The notes: a model not told the origin generated them from the letters alone. A stretch of DNA of 21,460 nt from DASZGL01 sp035938875 (GCA_035938875.1 DASZGL010000096.1:1-21460); one strand, 5' to 3'; shown: positions 1 through 8,349, counted from the stretch's first letter. Numbers and translations: made by a program.

Positions 1-471
1 GCCGTTGAACGGCGTGATTCCGACGCAGACGCCAACCGGCTCGCGCACGATGCGGCGGACGTTGGCGTCGACGGAGTTCGAGGGCGGCATCTCGATCTCC
101 CACTCGAAGGTCTGCGCCAGCTCGGCGACGTCGTGGAAGTAGCGAGCCGCCATGGGCACGTCGCCGAACAGGGTGCGCCGGATGGTGGCGCCACTGGTAC
201 GGCACTCGAGATGGCCCAACTCCTCGGCGTGCTCCTCGAGCGCAGAGCCGATGCGATGGAGGATCTCGGCGCGTTGCTGCGGTGACATCCGTGGCCACGG
301 CCCCTCGTCGAACGCTCGGCGGGCAGCAGCGACAGCGGCGTCAGCATGAGCGGGCTCGCCGGCCGGCACCTCAGCGACGACCTGCTCGGTGGCGGGGTCG
401 TACACCGGCATCCAGCGCGCTGTTTCGACCGGCTCGCCGTCGATCCACATCGGGTGGCGGGTGACTGTCAT
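1..471 (-). CDS. Aldehyde dehydrogenase family protein, N-terminal part (runs off left edge)
   Basis: The 157 visible residues are the N-terminal half of the NAD(P)-binding domain of the aldehyde dehydrogenase superfamily. They show the early motif (WIDGEPVE, then VYDPATEQVVAEVPAG), the helix AARRAFDEGPW, a conserved R-AEIL-RIG segment and the start of the cofactor-binding stretch (EPVGVCVGITPFN). The catalytic Cys and Glu lie outside the window, so activity cannot be judged. It is the last visible gene of the minus-strand form II operon, 40 nt after coxE, and may oxidise an aldehyde connected with that Mo-hydroxylase (inference). The start chosen is ATG at 471, which has no clear Shine-Dalgarno. 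GTG codons at 498 and 510 are in frame and are alternatives; the latter lies just downstream of the coxE stop. Confidence 0.9.
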   Translation of the reverse strand, partial: MTVTRHPMWIDGEPVETARWMPVYDPATEQVVAEVPAGEPAHADAAVAAARRAFDEGPWPRMSPQQRAEILHRIGSALEEHAEELGHLECRTSGATIRRTLFGDVPMAARYFHDVAELAQTFEWEIEMPPSNSVDANVRRIVREPVGVCVGITPFNG

Positions 472-511
472 GAGGAGCAATCGTATTGAGTCGGGCACCG
501 AGCCACTCACC

Positions 512-1684
512 TCAGCGAGGCGGCGTGCGTGCCGAGAGCGCCGCGAGGTGGCGACCCACCTCGTCGAGCGCCTCGAGGTTGTTGGCGGCGAGGAAGTCGT
601 CGACGTGCGGCAGCGCCGCCGCCATGCCGCGAGCCTCCGGCTGGTAGGACGCTGAGCCGAGCAGCGGGTTGAGCCAGATCAACCGGCGACTGGAACGACG
701 AAGTCGCGCGGTCTCCGCTGCCAGCACATCCACGTCACCACGGTCCCAACCGTCGCTGAGAACGACGACGATGGCCCCGTGACCCAGGACACGGCGCGCG
801 TAGTCACGGTTGAACCGGCGGAGGGACTCGCCGATACGCGTTCCGCCACCGATGTCGTGCACCTGGCGTGCCGTGTGGTCGAGGGCGGCGTCGACATCAC
901 GCCGGCGCAGCAGGTGAGAGATTCTAGTCAGCCGTGTCGAGAACACGAAGGTCTCGACACGCTCGCGACGTCCCACGGCGTGGGCGAAGAGAAGAAGCAG
1001 CCTGCTGACCTTGTCCATCGAGCCACTGACGTCGAGGATCAGCACCAACGGCCGCCGCCGGTAGCGGCGCCGCGAATGCGCCAGTAGAAACGGCTCACCG
1101 CCCTGGCGAGGCGCGCGTCGCAGCGTGCGCCGCAGGTCGACACTTCCCCGAGGGGCAGGTTGGTGGCGACGGCTGCGCCGCTGGGTCAGCCTCCATGGGG
1201 CCTGCAGGAGCAGCCGCCGTGCCTCCCTCTGTTCGTCTGCGGTCATCTCGCGAAAATCACGCTGGCGCAACAGCTCGGCGGCGCTGTAGCCGCTGCTGCC
1301 CGACGGCGTGGTGTCCTCGTCCTCACGGCGGAGCTGGGATGCCGGCAGGCCGAGGAGCTCTCGCCAGGCTGCCGCTGCGGCCGGATCGAGAGGCAGCGCA
1401 CGCGATCGCTGAGGGATCGCTCCGGCCGTGTGACGCGGCTCGTGATGCGAGAAGAAGATGTCGAATGCGGCATCGAAGACGAGGGTTTCTTCCCGGCGGG
1501 TGACGAAGACCGCGGCGAGCCCGGCACGCACGTCATCGCGTCGACCGACGTCGATGCAGCCCAGTGCGCGCGCCGCGTCGATGACGCTCTGTGGCGTGGT
1601 CCTCAGTCCACAGTCGCGCAAGAGTCGCGCGAACATCGCCAGGCGCGGCAGTGGATCACCCAACGAGAGGGTCGTGCCGGGCAC
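512..1684 (-). CDS. coxE: CoxE-like VWA-domain protein, CODH maturation
   Basis: This is a 390-residue VWA protein of the CoxE family. CoxE proteins act with the AAA+ ATPase CoxD in post-translational assembly of the metal site of Mo-hydroxylases. The N-terminal half (about 1-120) is the CoxE-like helical region, followed by a basic Arg-rich linker (about 165-212). The VWA fold begins at VLILDVSGSMD with the MIDAS motif DVSGS at 218-222. The second MIDAS element is GGGTRIGESL (279-288, Thr282) and the third is LSDGWDRGD (309-317), so the metal site looks complete. It starts with GTG, 7 nt after the coxD stop, and is probably translated from the same mRNA. It could serve both the form II enzyme of its own operon and the form I enzyme of the divergent operon, which has no coxE of its own in view. 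Confidence 0.93.
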   Translation of the reverse strand: MPGTTLSLGDPLPRLAMFARLLRDCGLRTTPQSVIDAARALGCIDVGRRDDVRAGLAAVFVTRREETLVFDAAFDIFFSHHEPRHTAGAIPQRSRALPLDPAAAAAWRELLGLPASQLRREDEDTTPSGSSGYSAAELLRQRDFREMTADEQREARRLLLQAPWRLTQRRSRRHQPAPRGSVDLRRTLRRAPRQGGEPFLLAHSRRRYRRRPLVLILDVSGSMDKVSRLLLLFAHAVGRRERVETFVFSTRLTRISHLLRRRDVDAALDHTARQVHDIGGGTRIGESLRRFNRDYARRVLGHGAIVVVLSDGWDRGDVDVLAAETARLRRSSRRLIWLNPLLGSASYQPEARGMAAALPHVDDFLAANNLEALDEVGRHLAALSARTPPR

Positions 1685-1691
1685 CTGTCGC

Positions 1692-2612
1692 CTAGCCGGC
1701 TTCGCTCGAGGCAGGCAACGTCGGCAGCACCTCGCGGACGCGTTCGAGGTCCTCCTGGTACTTCAAAGCCGAGCCGAGCGTGGCGTCGAGCAGCGCCGCA
1801 TCGACGCTGTCAGCTCCGCCACCGTCGGCGAGCACCGCCAGCGCCCGTGTCCAGTCCACCGTCTCGGCGATCCCCGGAAGCTTGTACAGATCCATCTTGC
1901 GTAGCTCGCGCACGACGGTGGCAACGCGTCGGGCGAGCGACTCGGCGACTCCCGGCGCCCGGACGCGCACGATGGCGACCTCGCGCTCCACATCGGGGTA
2001 GTCGATCCAGTGATAGAGGCAGCGGCGCTTCAGCGCGTCGTGAACTTCGCGCGTGCGGTTGCCGGTGAGGATGACGAACGGCGGCCGTGCAGCGCGCACC
2101 GTGCCCAGCTCGGGGATGCTGATGGTGAAGCCGTGAAGCATCTCCAGGAGAAATGCCTCGAACTCCTCGTCGCTGCGGTCGATCTCGTCGATGAGCAGCA
2201 CCGGGGGCACCGGATCCTGGTTGTCGATGGCGTCGAGAAGAGGGCGGCGGAGCAGGAAGTCCTCGGCGAACAGGTCGTGCTCGGCACGAAGGCGGTTGAC
2301 GTCATCGACCTCGCCGAGGAGGCGGATGTGCAGCAGCTGACGAGCGTAATTCCACTCGTACGCGGCGTGAGCCAGGTCGATGCCCTCGTAGCACTGCAGC
2401 CGGATCAGCCGTGCCCCGAGCACCTGTGCCATGGCCAGTGCCGCTTCGGTCTTGCCAACGCCGGCCTCACCCTCGAGAAAGAGTGGCTTGTCAAGGCGCA
2501 AGGCGACGAAGATGACGGTCGCCAAGCGGCGGTCGCAGAGATAGTCGGCCGCGGCCAGGCGCTCGACGAGTTCGTCGATGGTCGCCGGCGGCGCCGGTGG
2601 CGCTGCGGTCAC
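1692..2612 (-). CDS. coxD: CoxD-like MoxR-family AAA+ ATPase
   Basis: This 306-residue protein is a single MoxR-type AAA+ domain. Visible motifs are Walker A GEAGVGKT (48-55), Walker B VLLIDEID (138-145), sensor-1 TGN (183-185) and a likely arginine-finger region ALKRRCL (193-199). The segment YEGIDLAHAAYEWNYARQLL (75-94) is typical of the CoxD subgroup. In Oligotropha (now Afipia) CoxD is a membrane-associated chaperone needed for building the CuSMo centre of CODH; here the same role is inferred. The start is GTG at 2612, 31 nt after coxM; no strong Shine-Dalgarno is seen. The MoxR-VWA pair coxD-coxE is the usual arrangement. It occurs once in the window, so both hydroxylases may depend on it. 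Confidence 0.94.
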   Translation of the reverse strand: MTAAPPAPPATIDELVERLAAADYLCDRRLATVIFVALRLDKPLFLEGEAGVGKTEAALAMAQVLGARLIRLQCYEGIDLAHAAYEWNYARQLLHIRLLGEVDDVNRLRAEHDLFAEDFLLRRPLLDAIDNQDPVPPVLLIDEIDRSDEEFEAFLLEMLHGFTISIPELGTVRAARPPFVILTGNRTREVHDALKRRCLYHWIDYPDVEREVAIVRVRAPGVAESLARRVATVVRELRKMDLYKLPGIAETVDWTRALAVLADGGGADSVDAALLDATLGSALKYQEDLERVREVLPTLPASSEAG

Positions 2613-2643
2613 GTCCGCGATCTGACCACCGACGCCGCCAAGC

Positions 2644-3450
2644 TCACGTCGCGGTCTCCAGGGCGCGACGGGTCAGCACGGTGGCAAGGTGCCGCTTGTA
2701 CTCGGCGGTAGCCCTCACGTCATCCCTCGGCTCGAGTCCCTCGACGGCATGGGTTGCAGCCTCGGTTGGCGTTGCACCGTCGGCGAGTGCTTGTTCAACA
2801 CCACCGCCTCGAAGCGGCGTGCTGCCCAGGTTGACGTAACCGACGCGCCACTCAGAGCCGGTGTCCTGCACCATGACCCCGGCGATCGCCCAGTCATAGA
2901 GGCGCCGGCGGAATTTGATGTAGGCGTGAGGTCCCCGAGCCACCGGGAAGCGCACCCCGGTGACCACCTCATCGGGGTCCAGCGCGGTGGTGAACACATC
3001 GCGGAAGAAGGCCGACGCCGGGTGGGTGCGTTTGCTGGTGATGATCTCGGCATCGAGCATCAGTGCGAGCGTGCAGTAGTCGCCGGCCGCGTCGCCGTGG
3101 GCGATCACCCCTCCCATGGTGCCCAGGTTGCGCACCTGTGCGTCGCCGACCTCGTGGGCGACCTCGGCAAGCAACGGCAGGCCATCACGCACCGTTGAGT
3201 CCCGCTCGATGTCAGCATGACGAACACCGGCGCCGACGGTGATGTGGCCGTCGTCACGCTTGATGGAACCGACCCCTTGCATACGCGAGATGTCGACGAG
3301 GGCACTCGGTTGAGCAAGTCGCAGGCGCATCAACGGAACCAGACTCTGTCCACCGGCGAGAAGCTTGGCATCCTCCCCGTAGTGGTGCAGATGGCCGACA
3401 GCTTCGTCCACGGTCGTCGCGGTGGCGTACTCGAAGGCCGCGGGAATCAT
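2644..3450 (-). CDS. coxM: Form II CODH-type medium subunit (FAD-binding)
   Basis: This 268-residue protein is the FAD-binding subunit of a xanthine-oxidase-family Mo-hydroxylase. It passes electrons from the [2Fe-2S] subunit to FAD and on to the acceptor. Motifs are AGGQS (32-36) and RNLGTMGG (107-114), both FAD-pyrophosphate contacts, followed by H118-D120 and AAGDY. The C-terminal CO-dehydrogenase flavoprotein domain follows (about 175-265). The start at 3450 is chosen over an upstream one at 3477 because it gives an ATGA overlap with the coxL stop and has an AGGAGG Shine-Dalgarno at good spacing. Gene order S-L-M is that of form II clusters. The natural substrate is unknown. Confidence 0.94.
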   Translation of the reverse strand: MIPAAFEYATATTVDEAVGHLHHYGEDAKLLAGGQSLVPLMRLRLAQPSALVDISRMQGVGSIKRDDGHITVGAGVRHADIERDSTVRDGLPLLAEVAHEVGDAQVRNLGTMGGVIAHGDAAGDYCTLALMLDAEIITSKRTHPASAFFRDVFTTALDPDEVVTGVRFPVARGPHAYIKFRRRLYDWAIAGVMVQDTGSEWRVGYVNLGSTPLRGGGVEQALADGATPTEAATHAVEGLEPRDDVRATAEYKRHLATVLTRRALETAT

Positions 3451-5783
3451 GCCTTCGCCTCCTGCATCATCTTCCATATCCGGTCGGGTCGGGCCGGCAT
3501 GTCCACGTGACGAATGCCCAACGGCGACAGCGCATCGACGATGGCGTTGATCACCGCGGCACTCGACGCGATCGTTCCCGCCTCGCCGATTCCCTTGACA
3601 CCGAGCTCGTTGGTTGGGCTTGGCGTCACCGTGCGCTCGGTCTCGAAGTGCGGCATCTCGGCAATCGTGGGGACCAGGTAGTCGAGGAAGGTGCCGGTGA
3701 GCATCAGTCCCGACTCGTCGTATCGCACTTCCTCGTAGAGAGCCTGGGCGATACCCTGGGCAATGCCTCCGTGAATCTGACCGTCGACGATCATCGGGTT
3801 GATGACGTTGCCGCAGTCGTCGACGGCAACGTAGCGCTCGATGGCGACGTTGCCCGTCTCAGCGTCGATCTCGACGACGCAGATGTGGGCGCCGAATGGC
3901 CAGACGAAGTTCGGCGGATCGAAGTAGGTCACCGCCTCGAGTCCCTGCTCCATCCCCTCGGGCAGGCCCGCTCCGTACGCGGCAAAGGCGAGCTCACCGA
4001 TCGTTTTGGCAGTTTCCGGGCTGCCCTTGACGTGGTAGCGACCAGCGTCGTGGACGACGTCCTCTTCGGCGGCCTCCAGCACATGCGCGGCGAGGTGGCG
4101 GGCCTTGTCGACAACCTTCTGGCACGACTTGAGGATGCTGATACCGCCGACTGCGAGGCTGCGGCTGCCGTAGGTGCCGTAGCCGAAGGGACTCTCGTTG
4201 GTGTCGCCATGACGGATCTCGACGGTGTCGTAAGGCACGCCGAGGGTATCGGCCACGATCTGCGCAAACGTCGTGTCATGGCCCTGGCCGTGTGCATGGG
4301 TGCCGACCGTCACCGTCACCGAACCGGTCGGGTGGACACGAACCATGGAGGATTCGACCAGGGCGACGCCGGCTGCGGGAGCGGTGGCCGCGCTCGGTCC
4401 TATGCCGCAGATCTCGACGTAGGTTGACAGGCCGACGCCCAGGTACCGCCCCTGGGCACGCAGCTCCTCCTGCCGACGCCGTAGCGCCGGGTAGTCGACG
4501 ATCTCCAGCGCGCGGTTCAGTGTCTTGTCGTAATCACCCGAGTCGTACACCAGACCGAAGTTGTTGGGATGCGGAAATTCCTTGACGAAGTTCTTGCGTC
4601 GCACCTCGACTGGGTCCATGTTCAGCTCACGGGCGACAAGGTCGACGGCGCGCTCGCAGAGGTGCGTCGCCTCGGGCCGGCCCGCGCCTCGGTAGGGATC
4701 GGTCGACGTGCGATTGGTGAAGACGCCGATGCTGCGACCGTGCACCGCCTTCCACGTGTACGGGCCGCCGGCGACGAGGCAGGCGACCACCTGGAACGCG
4801 GAGAACACGCCGTGATAGGCGCCGATGTCGAGGATCTGGGTCAGCTTGAGTCCGAGCAGGGTGCCGTCGCGCTTGGCCGCCACCTCGATGTCGTAGACCT
4901 GACCGCGACCGTGGGTGGTGGCGACGAGGTTCTCGCTGCGGTCCTCGATCCATTTGACGGGACGGCCGAGAAGCTTGCTCGCCGCAGAGGCCAGGTATTC
5001 CTCAGGGTACGGGCGTATCTTGCTGCCGAAGGCCCCGCCCACATGCGGCGCGATGACGCGTACCTGGCTCTCCGCCATCCCCAGCGCCGTGCTGAGGAAG
5101 AGGCGGACGAAATGGGGCACCTGCGTTGAGGTCCAGAGCGTCAACCTGTTGTCGTAGTTGTCGAACTCGGCGATGCAGCCACGCCCCTCCATGGGAACGG
5201 GCAGCACCCGCTGCTGGTGGATTCGCTCCTTGACCACCACGTCGGCCTCGGTGAAGGCGGCGTCGATGTCTCCGCCAGGGAAGACGGCGTCCCAGCCAAT
5301 GTTGTCCGGGCGGCCCGATGCGACCAGGGGACTGCCCGGTTGAATCGCCTTGTCCACGTCCATCACCGCAGGGAGCGGATCGAAGTCGATGCGCACCAGT
5401 TCTGCGGCGTCGGCGGCCGCGTAGCTGCTCGAGGCGATCACCACCGCGATCGCCTCACCCTGGTAGATGGCTTCGCTCTCGGCGACGTGGAACTGATCAG
5501 GAACCTGTGCCTTGTCGGGGACGAAGGCATTGGCGACCGGGATTCCACCGCCGATGACTGCGCGGAAATCGGCAGCGGTCAGGACGGCAACCACACCAGG
5601 CGCGCTGCGCGCCGCGGCGACGTCGAGTCCCCGGATCGCCGCGTGCGCGAAGGGGCTTCGCACCACGGTCATGTGCACCATCTGCGGCCGGGTCAGGTCG
5701 TCGATGTACGCACCATGGCCGGTAACCAAGCGGGGATCCTCGCGGCGCTGGATGCTGGCGCCGATCATCGTTGTGACGGCCAT
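3447..5783 (-). CDS. coxL: Form II CODH-like large subunit (molybdopterin-binding), substrate uncertain
   Basis: This 778-residue Mo-hydroxylase large subunit has the aldehyde oxidase/xanthine dehydrogenase a/b hammerhead domain first (about 15-145) and the molybdopterin-binding domains after it. The active-site loop is PYRGAGRPEA (363-372), the form II type; it lacks the Cys that binds Cu in true CO dehydrogenase. Other motifs are VGGAFGSK (248-255) and GIGEAG near the C-terminus, with the catalytic Glu at about 734. A GGAGG Shine-Dalgarno lies 8 nt upstream of the ATG, which follows the coxS stop by 3 nt. Form II enzymes are often annotated as CODH but CO oxidation by them is poorly supported. 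An aldehyde, purine-like or other N-heterocyclic substrate is possible, and the aldehyde dehydrogenase downstream hints at aldehyde chemistry. Confidence 0.94.
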   Translation of the reverse strand: MAVTTMIGASIQRREDPRLVTGHGAYIDDLTRPQMVHMTVVRSPFAHAAIRGLDVAAARSAPGVVAVLTAADFRAVIGGGIPVANAFVPDKAQVPDQFHVAESEAIYQGEAIAVVIASSSYAAADAAELVRIDFDPLPAVMDVDKAIQPGSPLVASGRPDNIGWDAVFPGGDIDAAFTEADVVVKERIHQQRVLPVPMEGRGCIAEFDNYDNRLTLWTSTQVPHFVRLFLSTALGMAESQVRVIAPHVGGAFGSKIRPYPEEYLASAASKLLGRPVKWIEDRSENLVATTHGRGQVYDIEVAAKRDGTLLGLKLTQILDIGAYHGVFSAFQVVACLVAGGPYTWKAVHGRSIGVFTNRTSTDPYRGAGRPEATHLCERAVDLVARELNMDPVEVRRKNFVKEFPHPNNFGLVYDSGDYDKTLNRALEIVDYPALRRRQEELRAQGRYLGVGLSTYVEICGIGPSAATAPAAGVALVESSMVRVHPTGSVTVTVGTHAHGQGHDTTFAQIVADTLGVPYDTVEIRHGDTNESPFGYGTYGSRSLAVGGISILKSCQKVVDKARHLAAHVLEAAEEDVVHDAGRYHVKGSPETAKTIGELAFAAYGAGLPEGMEQGLEAVTYFDPPNFVWPFGAHICVVEIDAETGNVAIERYVAVDDCGNVINPMIVDGQIHGGIAQGIAQALYEEVRYDESGLMLTGTFLDYLVPTIAEMPHFETERTVTPSPTNELGVKGIGEAGTIASSAAVINAIVDALSPLGIRHVDMPARPDRIWKMMQEAKA

Positions 5784-5786
5784 CGC

Positions 5787-6290
5787 TCAGCCTCCGACCT
5801 GGACCGGCTCTGCCGCGGCGGCGGGCGTCCTGGCCGCCTTCACCGCGCTGCGCACCGAACGCATGATGTTCTCGTAGCCGGTGCAGCGACAGAGGTTGCC
5901 CTCGAGCGCCTTGACGATGTCCTCGTCGGTGGGCTCGGGATTGTCGGCGAGCAGCTGAGCCGCGGCCATGATGAACCCCGGCGTGCAGAAACCGCACTGC
6001 AAGCCATGCTCGCTCCAGAAGGCCTTCTGCAGCGGGTGCATCTCGGTGGCTCCGAGACCCTCGATCGTCGTCAGCGACCGGCCGTCGACCTGCACGGCGA
6101 AGAGGCTGCAGGACTTGACCGCACGGCCGTCGAGGTGAACCGTGCAAGCACCGCATTGACTCGTGTCGCATCCCACGTGGGTGCCGGTGAGCCCACAGTT
6201 CTCCCTCAGGTAGTGCACCAGGAGGAGTCGAGGCTCGACCTCATCCCGGCGTTCCGTACCGTTGATGGTCACCGTGATGCTTCGTGTCAT
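5787..6290 (-). CDS. coxS: Form II CODH-type small subunit, 2x[2Fe-2S]
   Basis: This 167-residue iron-sulfur subunit has all eight cluster cysteines. The plant-ferredoxin-type cluster uses C41, C46, C49 and C61 (GCDTSQCGAC). The helical cluster uses C99, C102, C134 and C136 (QCGFCTPG and CRCTGY). It carries electrons from the Mo site to FAD. The frame is open further upstream to 6380, but the start at 6290 (MTRSITVTING) is chosen because GGAGGAGG (6294-6301) sits just before it and family members begin here. It is the first gene of the S-L-M unit. A 220-bp non-coding stretch separates it from coxG, so it may have its own promoter. A short Ala-rich tail (about 151-167) extends past the second cluster domain. 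Confidence 0.95.
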   Translation of the reverse strand: MTRSITVTINGTERRDEVEPRLLLVHYLRENCGLTGTHVGCDTSQCGACTVHLDGRAVKSCSLFAVQVDGRSLTTIEGLGATEMHPLQKAFWSEHGLQCGFCTPGFIMAAAQLLADNPEPTDEDIVKALEGNLCRCTGYENIMRSVRSAVKAARTPAAAAEPVQVGG

Positions 6291-6510
6291 CGGCCTCCTC
6301 CAAGCAGCAATCGTCACAGCGGTAAACGTCTGTCCTGTGTCCACAGAAGTGGATCCGGATGCGCGTCTTCGGCCCGGCACACCCGACGGGGCGGCGCCAC
6401 CAGCGGTCTCACCACTGCATCCGATGGGTGTCCTCGGAAATGCCCGAAAGGGGCACTCATGCTAGCAACGCCTCAGGACGAACGCGAGCATCTGGGATCG
6501 GCCGCGCAGC
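6291..6510 (-). other. 220-bp intergenic region between coxG and form II coxS
   Basis: This is the longest non-coding gap in the window. It contains a small stem (TGCCC-GAAAG-GGGCA, 6441-6455) that on the minus strand is followed by only three T, a TAGCAT hexamer on the minus strand (6459-6464), a 5-bp inverted repeat TCCAC-AGAA-GTGGA (6340-6353) and an adjoining 8-bp palindrome ATCCGGAT (6353-6360). It ends in the coxS Shine-Dalgarno. It most likely carries a promoter or operator that separates S-L-M-D-E expression from coxG. No element is strong enough to name. Confidence 0.4.
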
Positions 6511-7200
6511 TCAGCGGCGGCGGCGCAGGATGAACACGACCGCGAGGATCAGCGCCACCGCCGCGGCGATCTTGGCCCGGCGGTCGACACGACGAAGGCG
6601 ATCACCGGCTACCCCCCTGGCCAGGGCCAGGGCGTCGATGGCAACGGGCTCTGCGGGGGCTGGTGCGGACGCCGTGGCAGGCATCTCGGTCGAAGCCTCG
6701 GGGGCTGGCGCACCGGTGACCTCGACGGCAGGGTCGTCGTCACCCGCGCCCGCGTTCTCCTCCAGTCGCTCCCTGATGCATGTCGCCATCTGCTCGATCA
6801 GCCGTTTGGAGACGTCTTCCATGATTCCCCGGCCGAACTGGGCGACCCGCCCGACGACGGTGAAGTCGGTGGCGAGGTTCACCGCCGAACCATCCTGGTG
6901 GGGCCTGACCGACATGGTCGTCACTGCCTTCGCAGAACCCGGCCCCGTGGTCTCGCGCCCCTCAGCGGCGAGGGTCGCGACGCGCGCGTCGTCATCGCGG
7001 GACACGATGCGGGCTACTCCGTCGTAGCTCACCGTGACCGGACCCACCTTGATCTTCACCTTGCCGCGGAAGGTGGTGGGGTCGACGACCTCGCTCAGCT
7101 GGGCGCCGGGGACACAGGCAACCACGCGGTTGATGTCGAGGAGGTACGCGTATACCCGATCAGGATCGGACGCGACGGCAAATGTGTTCTCGATCTCCAC
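6511..7200 (-). CDS. coxG: CoxG-like SRPBCC protein with C-terminal membrane anchor
   Basis: This 229-residue protein is of the CO dehydrogenase subunit G family. The SRPBCC/START-like fold spans about 1-150, with conserved CVPGAQL (29-35), FRGKVKIKVGPV (44-55) and a GRVAQFGRGIMEDVS helix (117-131). A Pro/Ala-rich linker (about 155-190) leads to a single hydrophobic segment (about 211-225) ending in RRRR, which fits a tail anchor with the fold in the cytoplasm. CoxG tethers CODH to the membrane and helps pass electrons to quinone in studied form I systems. Here the gene heads the form II side, back to back with xdhC, and may serve both enzymes. The start is GTG at 7200, with GGGGGTG a few bases upstream. 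Confidence 0.93.
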   Translation of the reverse strand: MEIENTFAVASDPDRVYAYLLDINRVVACVPGAQLSEVVDPTTFRGKVKIKVGPVTVSYDGVARIVSRDDDARVATLAAEGRETTGPGSAKAVTTMSVRPHQDGSAVNLATDFTVVGRVAQFGRGIMEDVSKRLIEQMATCIRERLEENAGAGDDDPAVEVTGAPAPEASTEMPATASAPAPAEPVAIDALALARGVAGDRLRRVDRRAKIAAAVALILAVVFILRRRR

Positions 7201-7250
7201 CTTTACGCACCCCCATCGGCGCCGCGTGACGTCTCGGTCGGCACGCTAGC
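7201..7250. promoter_or_regulatory. Divergent intergenic region coxG / xdhC
   Basis: Only 50 bp separate the GTG of coxG (7200, minus) and the ATG of xdhC (7251, plus), so both operon promoters should lie here or overlap the coding starts. On the plus strand a TAGCAT hexamer (7247-7252), compatible with a -10 element, ends 7 nt before an in-frame GTG at 7260. That would give a leaderless xdhC mRNA. No convincing -35 is visible. The same 8-mer GCTAGCAT occurs on the minus strand in the coxG-coxS gap. Confidence 0.4.
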
Positions 7251-8342
7251 ATGGCATCCGTGCGTGAGCTCGTGCCGACCCTCGACGAATGGCGTGGCAG
7301 CGATCCGCGTGTTGCCGTGGCAACCGTGGTGCGCACCACGGGATCGACACCCCGTCCAGCCGGCGCGCGGCTCATCGTCCATCCTGACGGGCGCATTGCG
7401 GGCTCGGTGAGCGGAGGCTGTCTCGAGGCGGCCGTCGTCGAAGAGGCACGCCTGACCCTCGACGGAACCCGCCCGCCTCGCGTGCTCCACTACGGCATCA
7501 GCGACGAGATGGGATGGAGCGTCGGCCTCAGCTGCGGCGGCACCGTCGACCTGTTCATCGAGGCGATCCGCTGGGACGACGACGCCGTGCTCGCCGCCTG
7601 GCGACGCGCCGTCGACGAACGACGCGCCGTGGCGCTGTGCACCGTCGTCGACGGTGAGCTCGCCGGCCGCCGCGCCGCGCTGGTCGAGGACGAGCCGCTC
7701 GCCGGCACCCTGGGCAACGCGGAGGCGGATGAGGCCCTCCTGGAACCGGTGGCCGCCCGTTTCGCGTCGGGACTCGCCGGCGTCGATGTGGTGGGCGGCC
7801 TGCAGGTCTTCGTCGACCCAGAGGTGCCGGCGCCCCACCTCGCCATCGTCGGGGCCGTCGATATCGCTGCCGCGCTGGCGGCAATGGCGGGCGTCCTCGG
7901 CTATCGCGTCACCGTTGTCGACCCGCGCAGCGCCTTCCTCACCCGCGAGCGGTTCCCTGATGGGGATCTCGTCGGTCGCTGGCCCGACGAGGGGCTGCCG
8001 CCGTTGCGACTGGGGCCGCGCGACGCCATCGTCTGCCTGAGCCACGACGCCAAATTCGACGAGCCGACGCTGGCGACCGCGTTGCAGACCAACGTCGGCT
8101 ACATCGGCGCCATCGGCAGCCGCCGCACGCACGCCAAGCGGGTCGCTCGGCTGCAGGAGGCGGGACACACCGACGACGACATCGCCCGGGTCCACAGTCC
8201 GGTGGGACTGAACATCGGCGCACGCACGCCTGCCGAGATCGCCCTGGCGATCGCGGCGGAGATGGTCGGCGTGCGTCGCGGCGGCAGCGGCGGCAGCATG
8301 TCGAGCGCACCCCGAGAGGTGGCCGCCCAAGCGGCAGGCTAG
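7251..8342 (+). CDS. xdhC: XdhC/CoxF-CoxI family Mo-hydroxylase maturation factor
   Basis: This 363-residue XdhC-family protein. XdhC proteins bind the Mo cofactor, protect it, and take part in its sulfuration and delivery to xanthine-dehydrogenase-type enzymes. The N-terminal XdhC domain has VATVVRTTGSTPRPAGA (23-39), GSVSGGCLE (51-59) and SCGGTVD (94-100). The C-terminal Rossmann domain (about 195-340) has IVGAVDIAAAL, TVVDPR, YIGAIGSRRTHAKR (284-297) and IGARTPAEIALAI (322-334). The usual GxGH of the nucleotide loop reads GAVD here. The start is ATG at 7251; GTG at 7260 (MRELVPTL) is an equally good family N-terminus and would suit a leaderless mRNA. It is the first gene of the rightward unit and is followed after 7 nt by the MoeA-like gene. 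Confidence 0.93.
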   Translation: MASVRELVPTLDEWRGSDPRVAVATVVRTTGSTPRPAGARLIVHPDGRIAGSVSGGCLEAAVVEEARLTLDGTRPPRVLHYGISDEMGWSVGLSCGGTVDLFIEAIRWDDDAVLAAWRRAVDERRAVALCTVVDGELAGRRAALVEDEPLAGTLGNAEADEALLEPVAARFASGLAGVDVVGGLQVFVDPEVPAPHLAIVGAVDIAAALAAMAGVLGYRVTVVDPRSAFLTRERFPDGDLVGRWPDEGLPPLRLGPRDAIVCLSHDAKFDEPTLATALQTNVGYIGAIGSRRTHAKRVARLQEAGHTDDDIARVHSPVGLNIGARTPAEIALAIAAEMVGVRRGGSGGSMSSAPREVAAQAAG

Positions 8343-8349
8343 CCCCCCT

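Noticed and set aside
6441..6455. Stem TGCCC-GAAAG-GGGCA as a coxG terminator
   Set aside because: A 5-bp stem with three T after it is too weak to call.
5217..6533. Plus-strand 438-codon ORF across form II coxS and coxL
   Set aside because: It is antisense to two well-supported genes with intact motifs and Shine-Dalgarno sites; it is a shadow frame.
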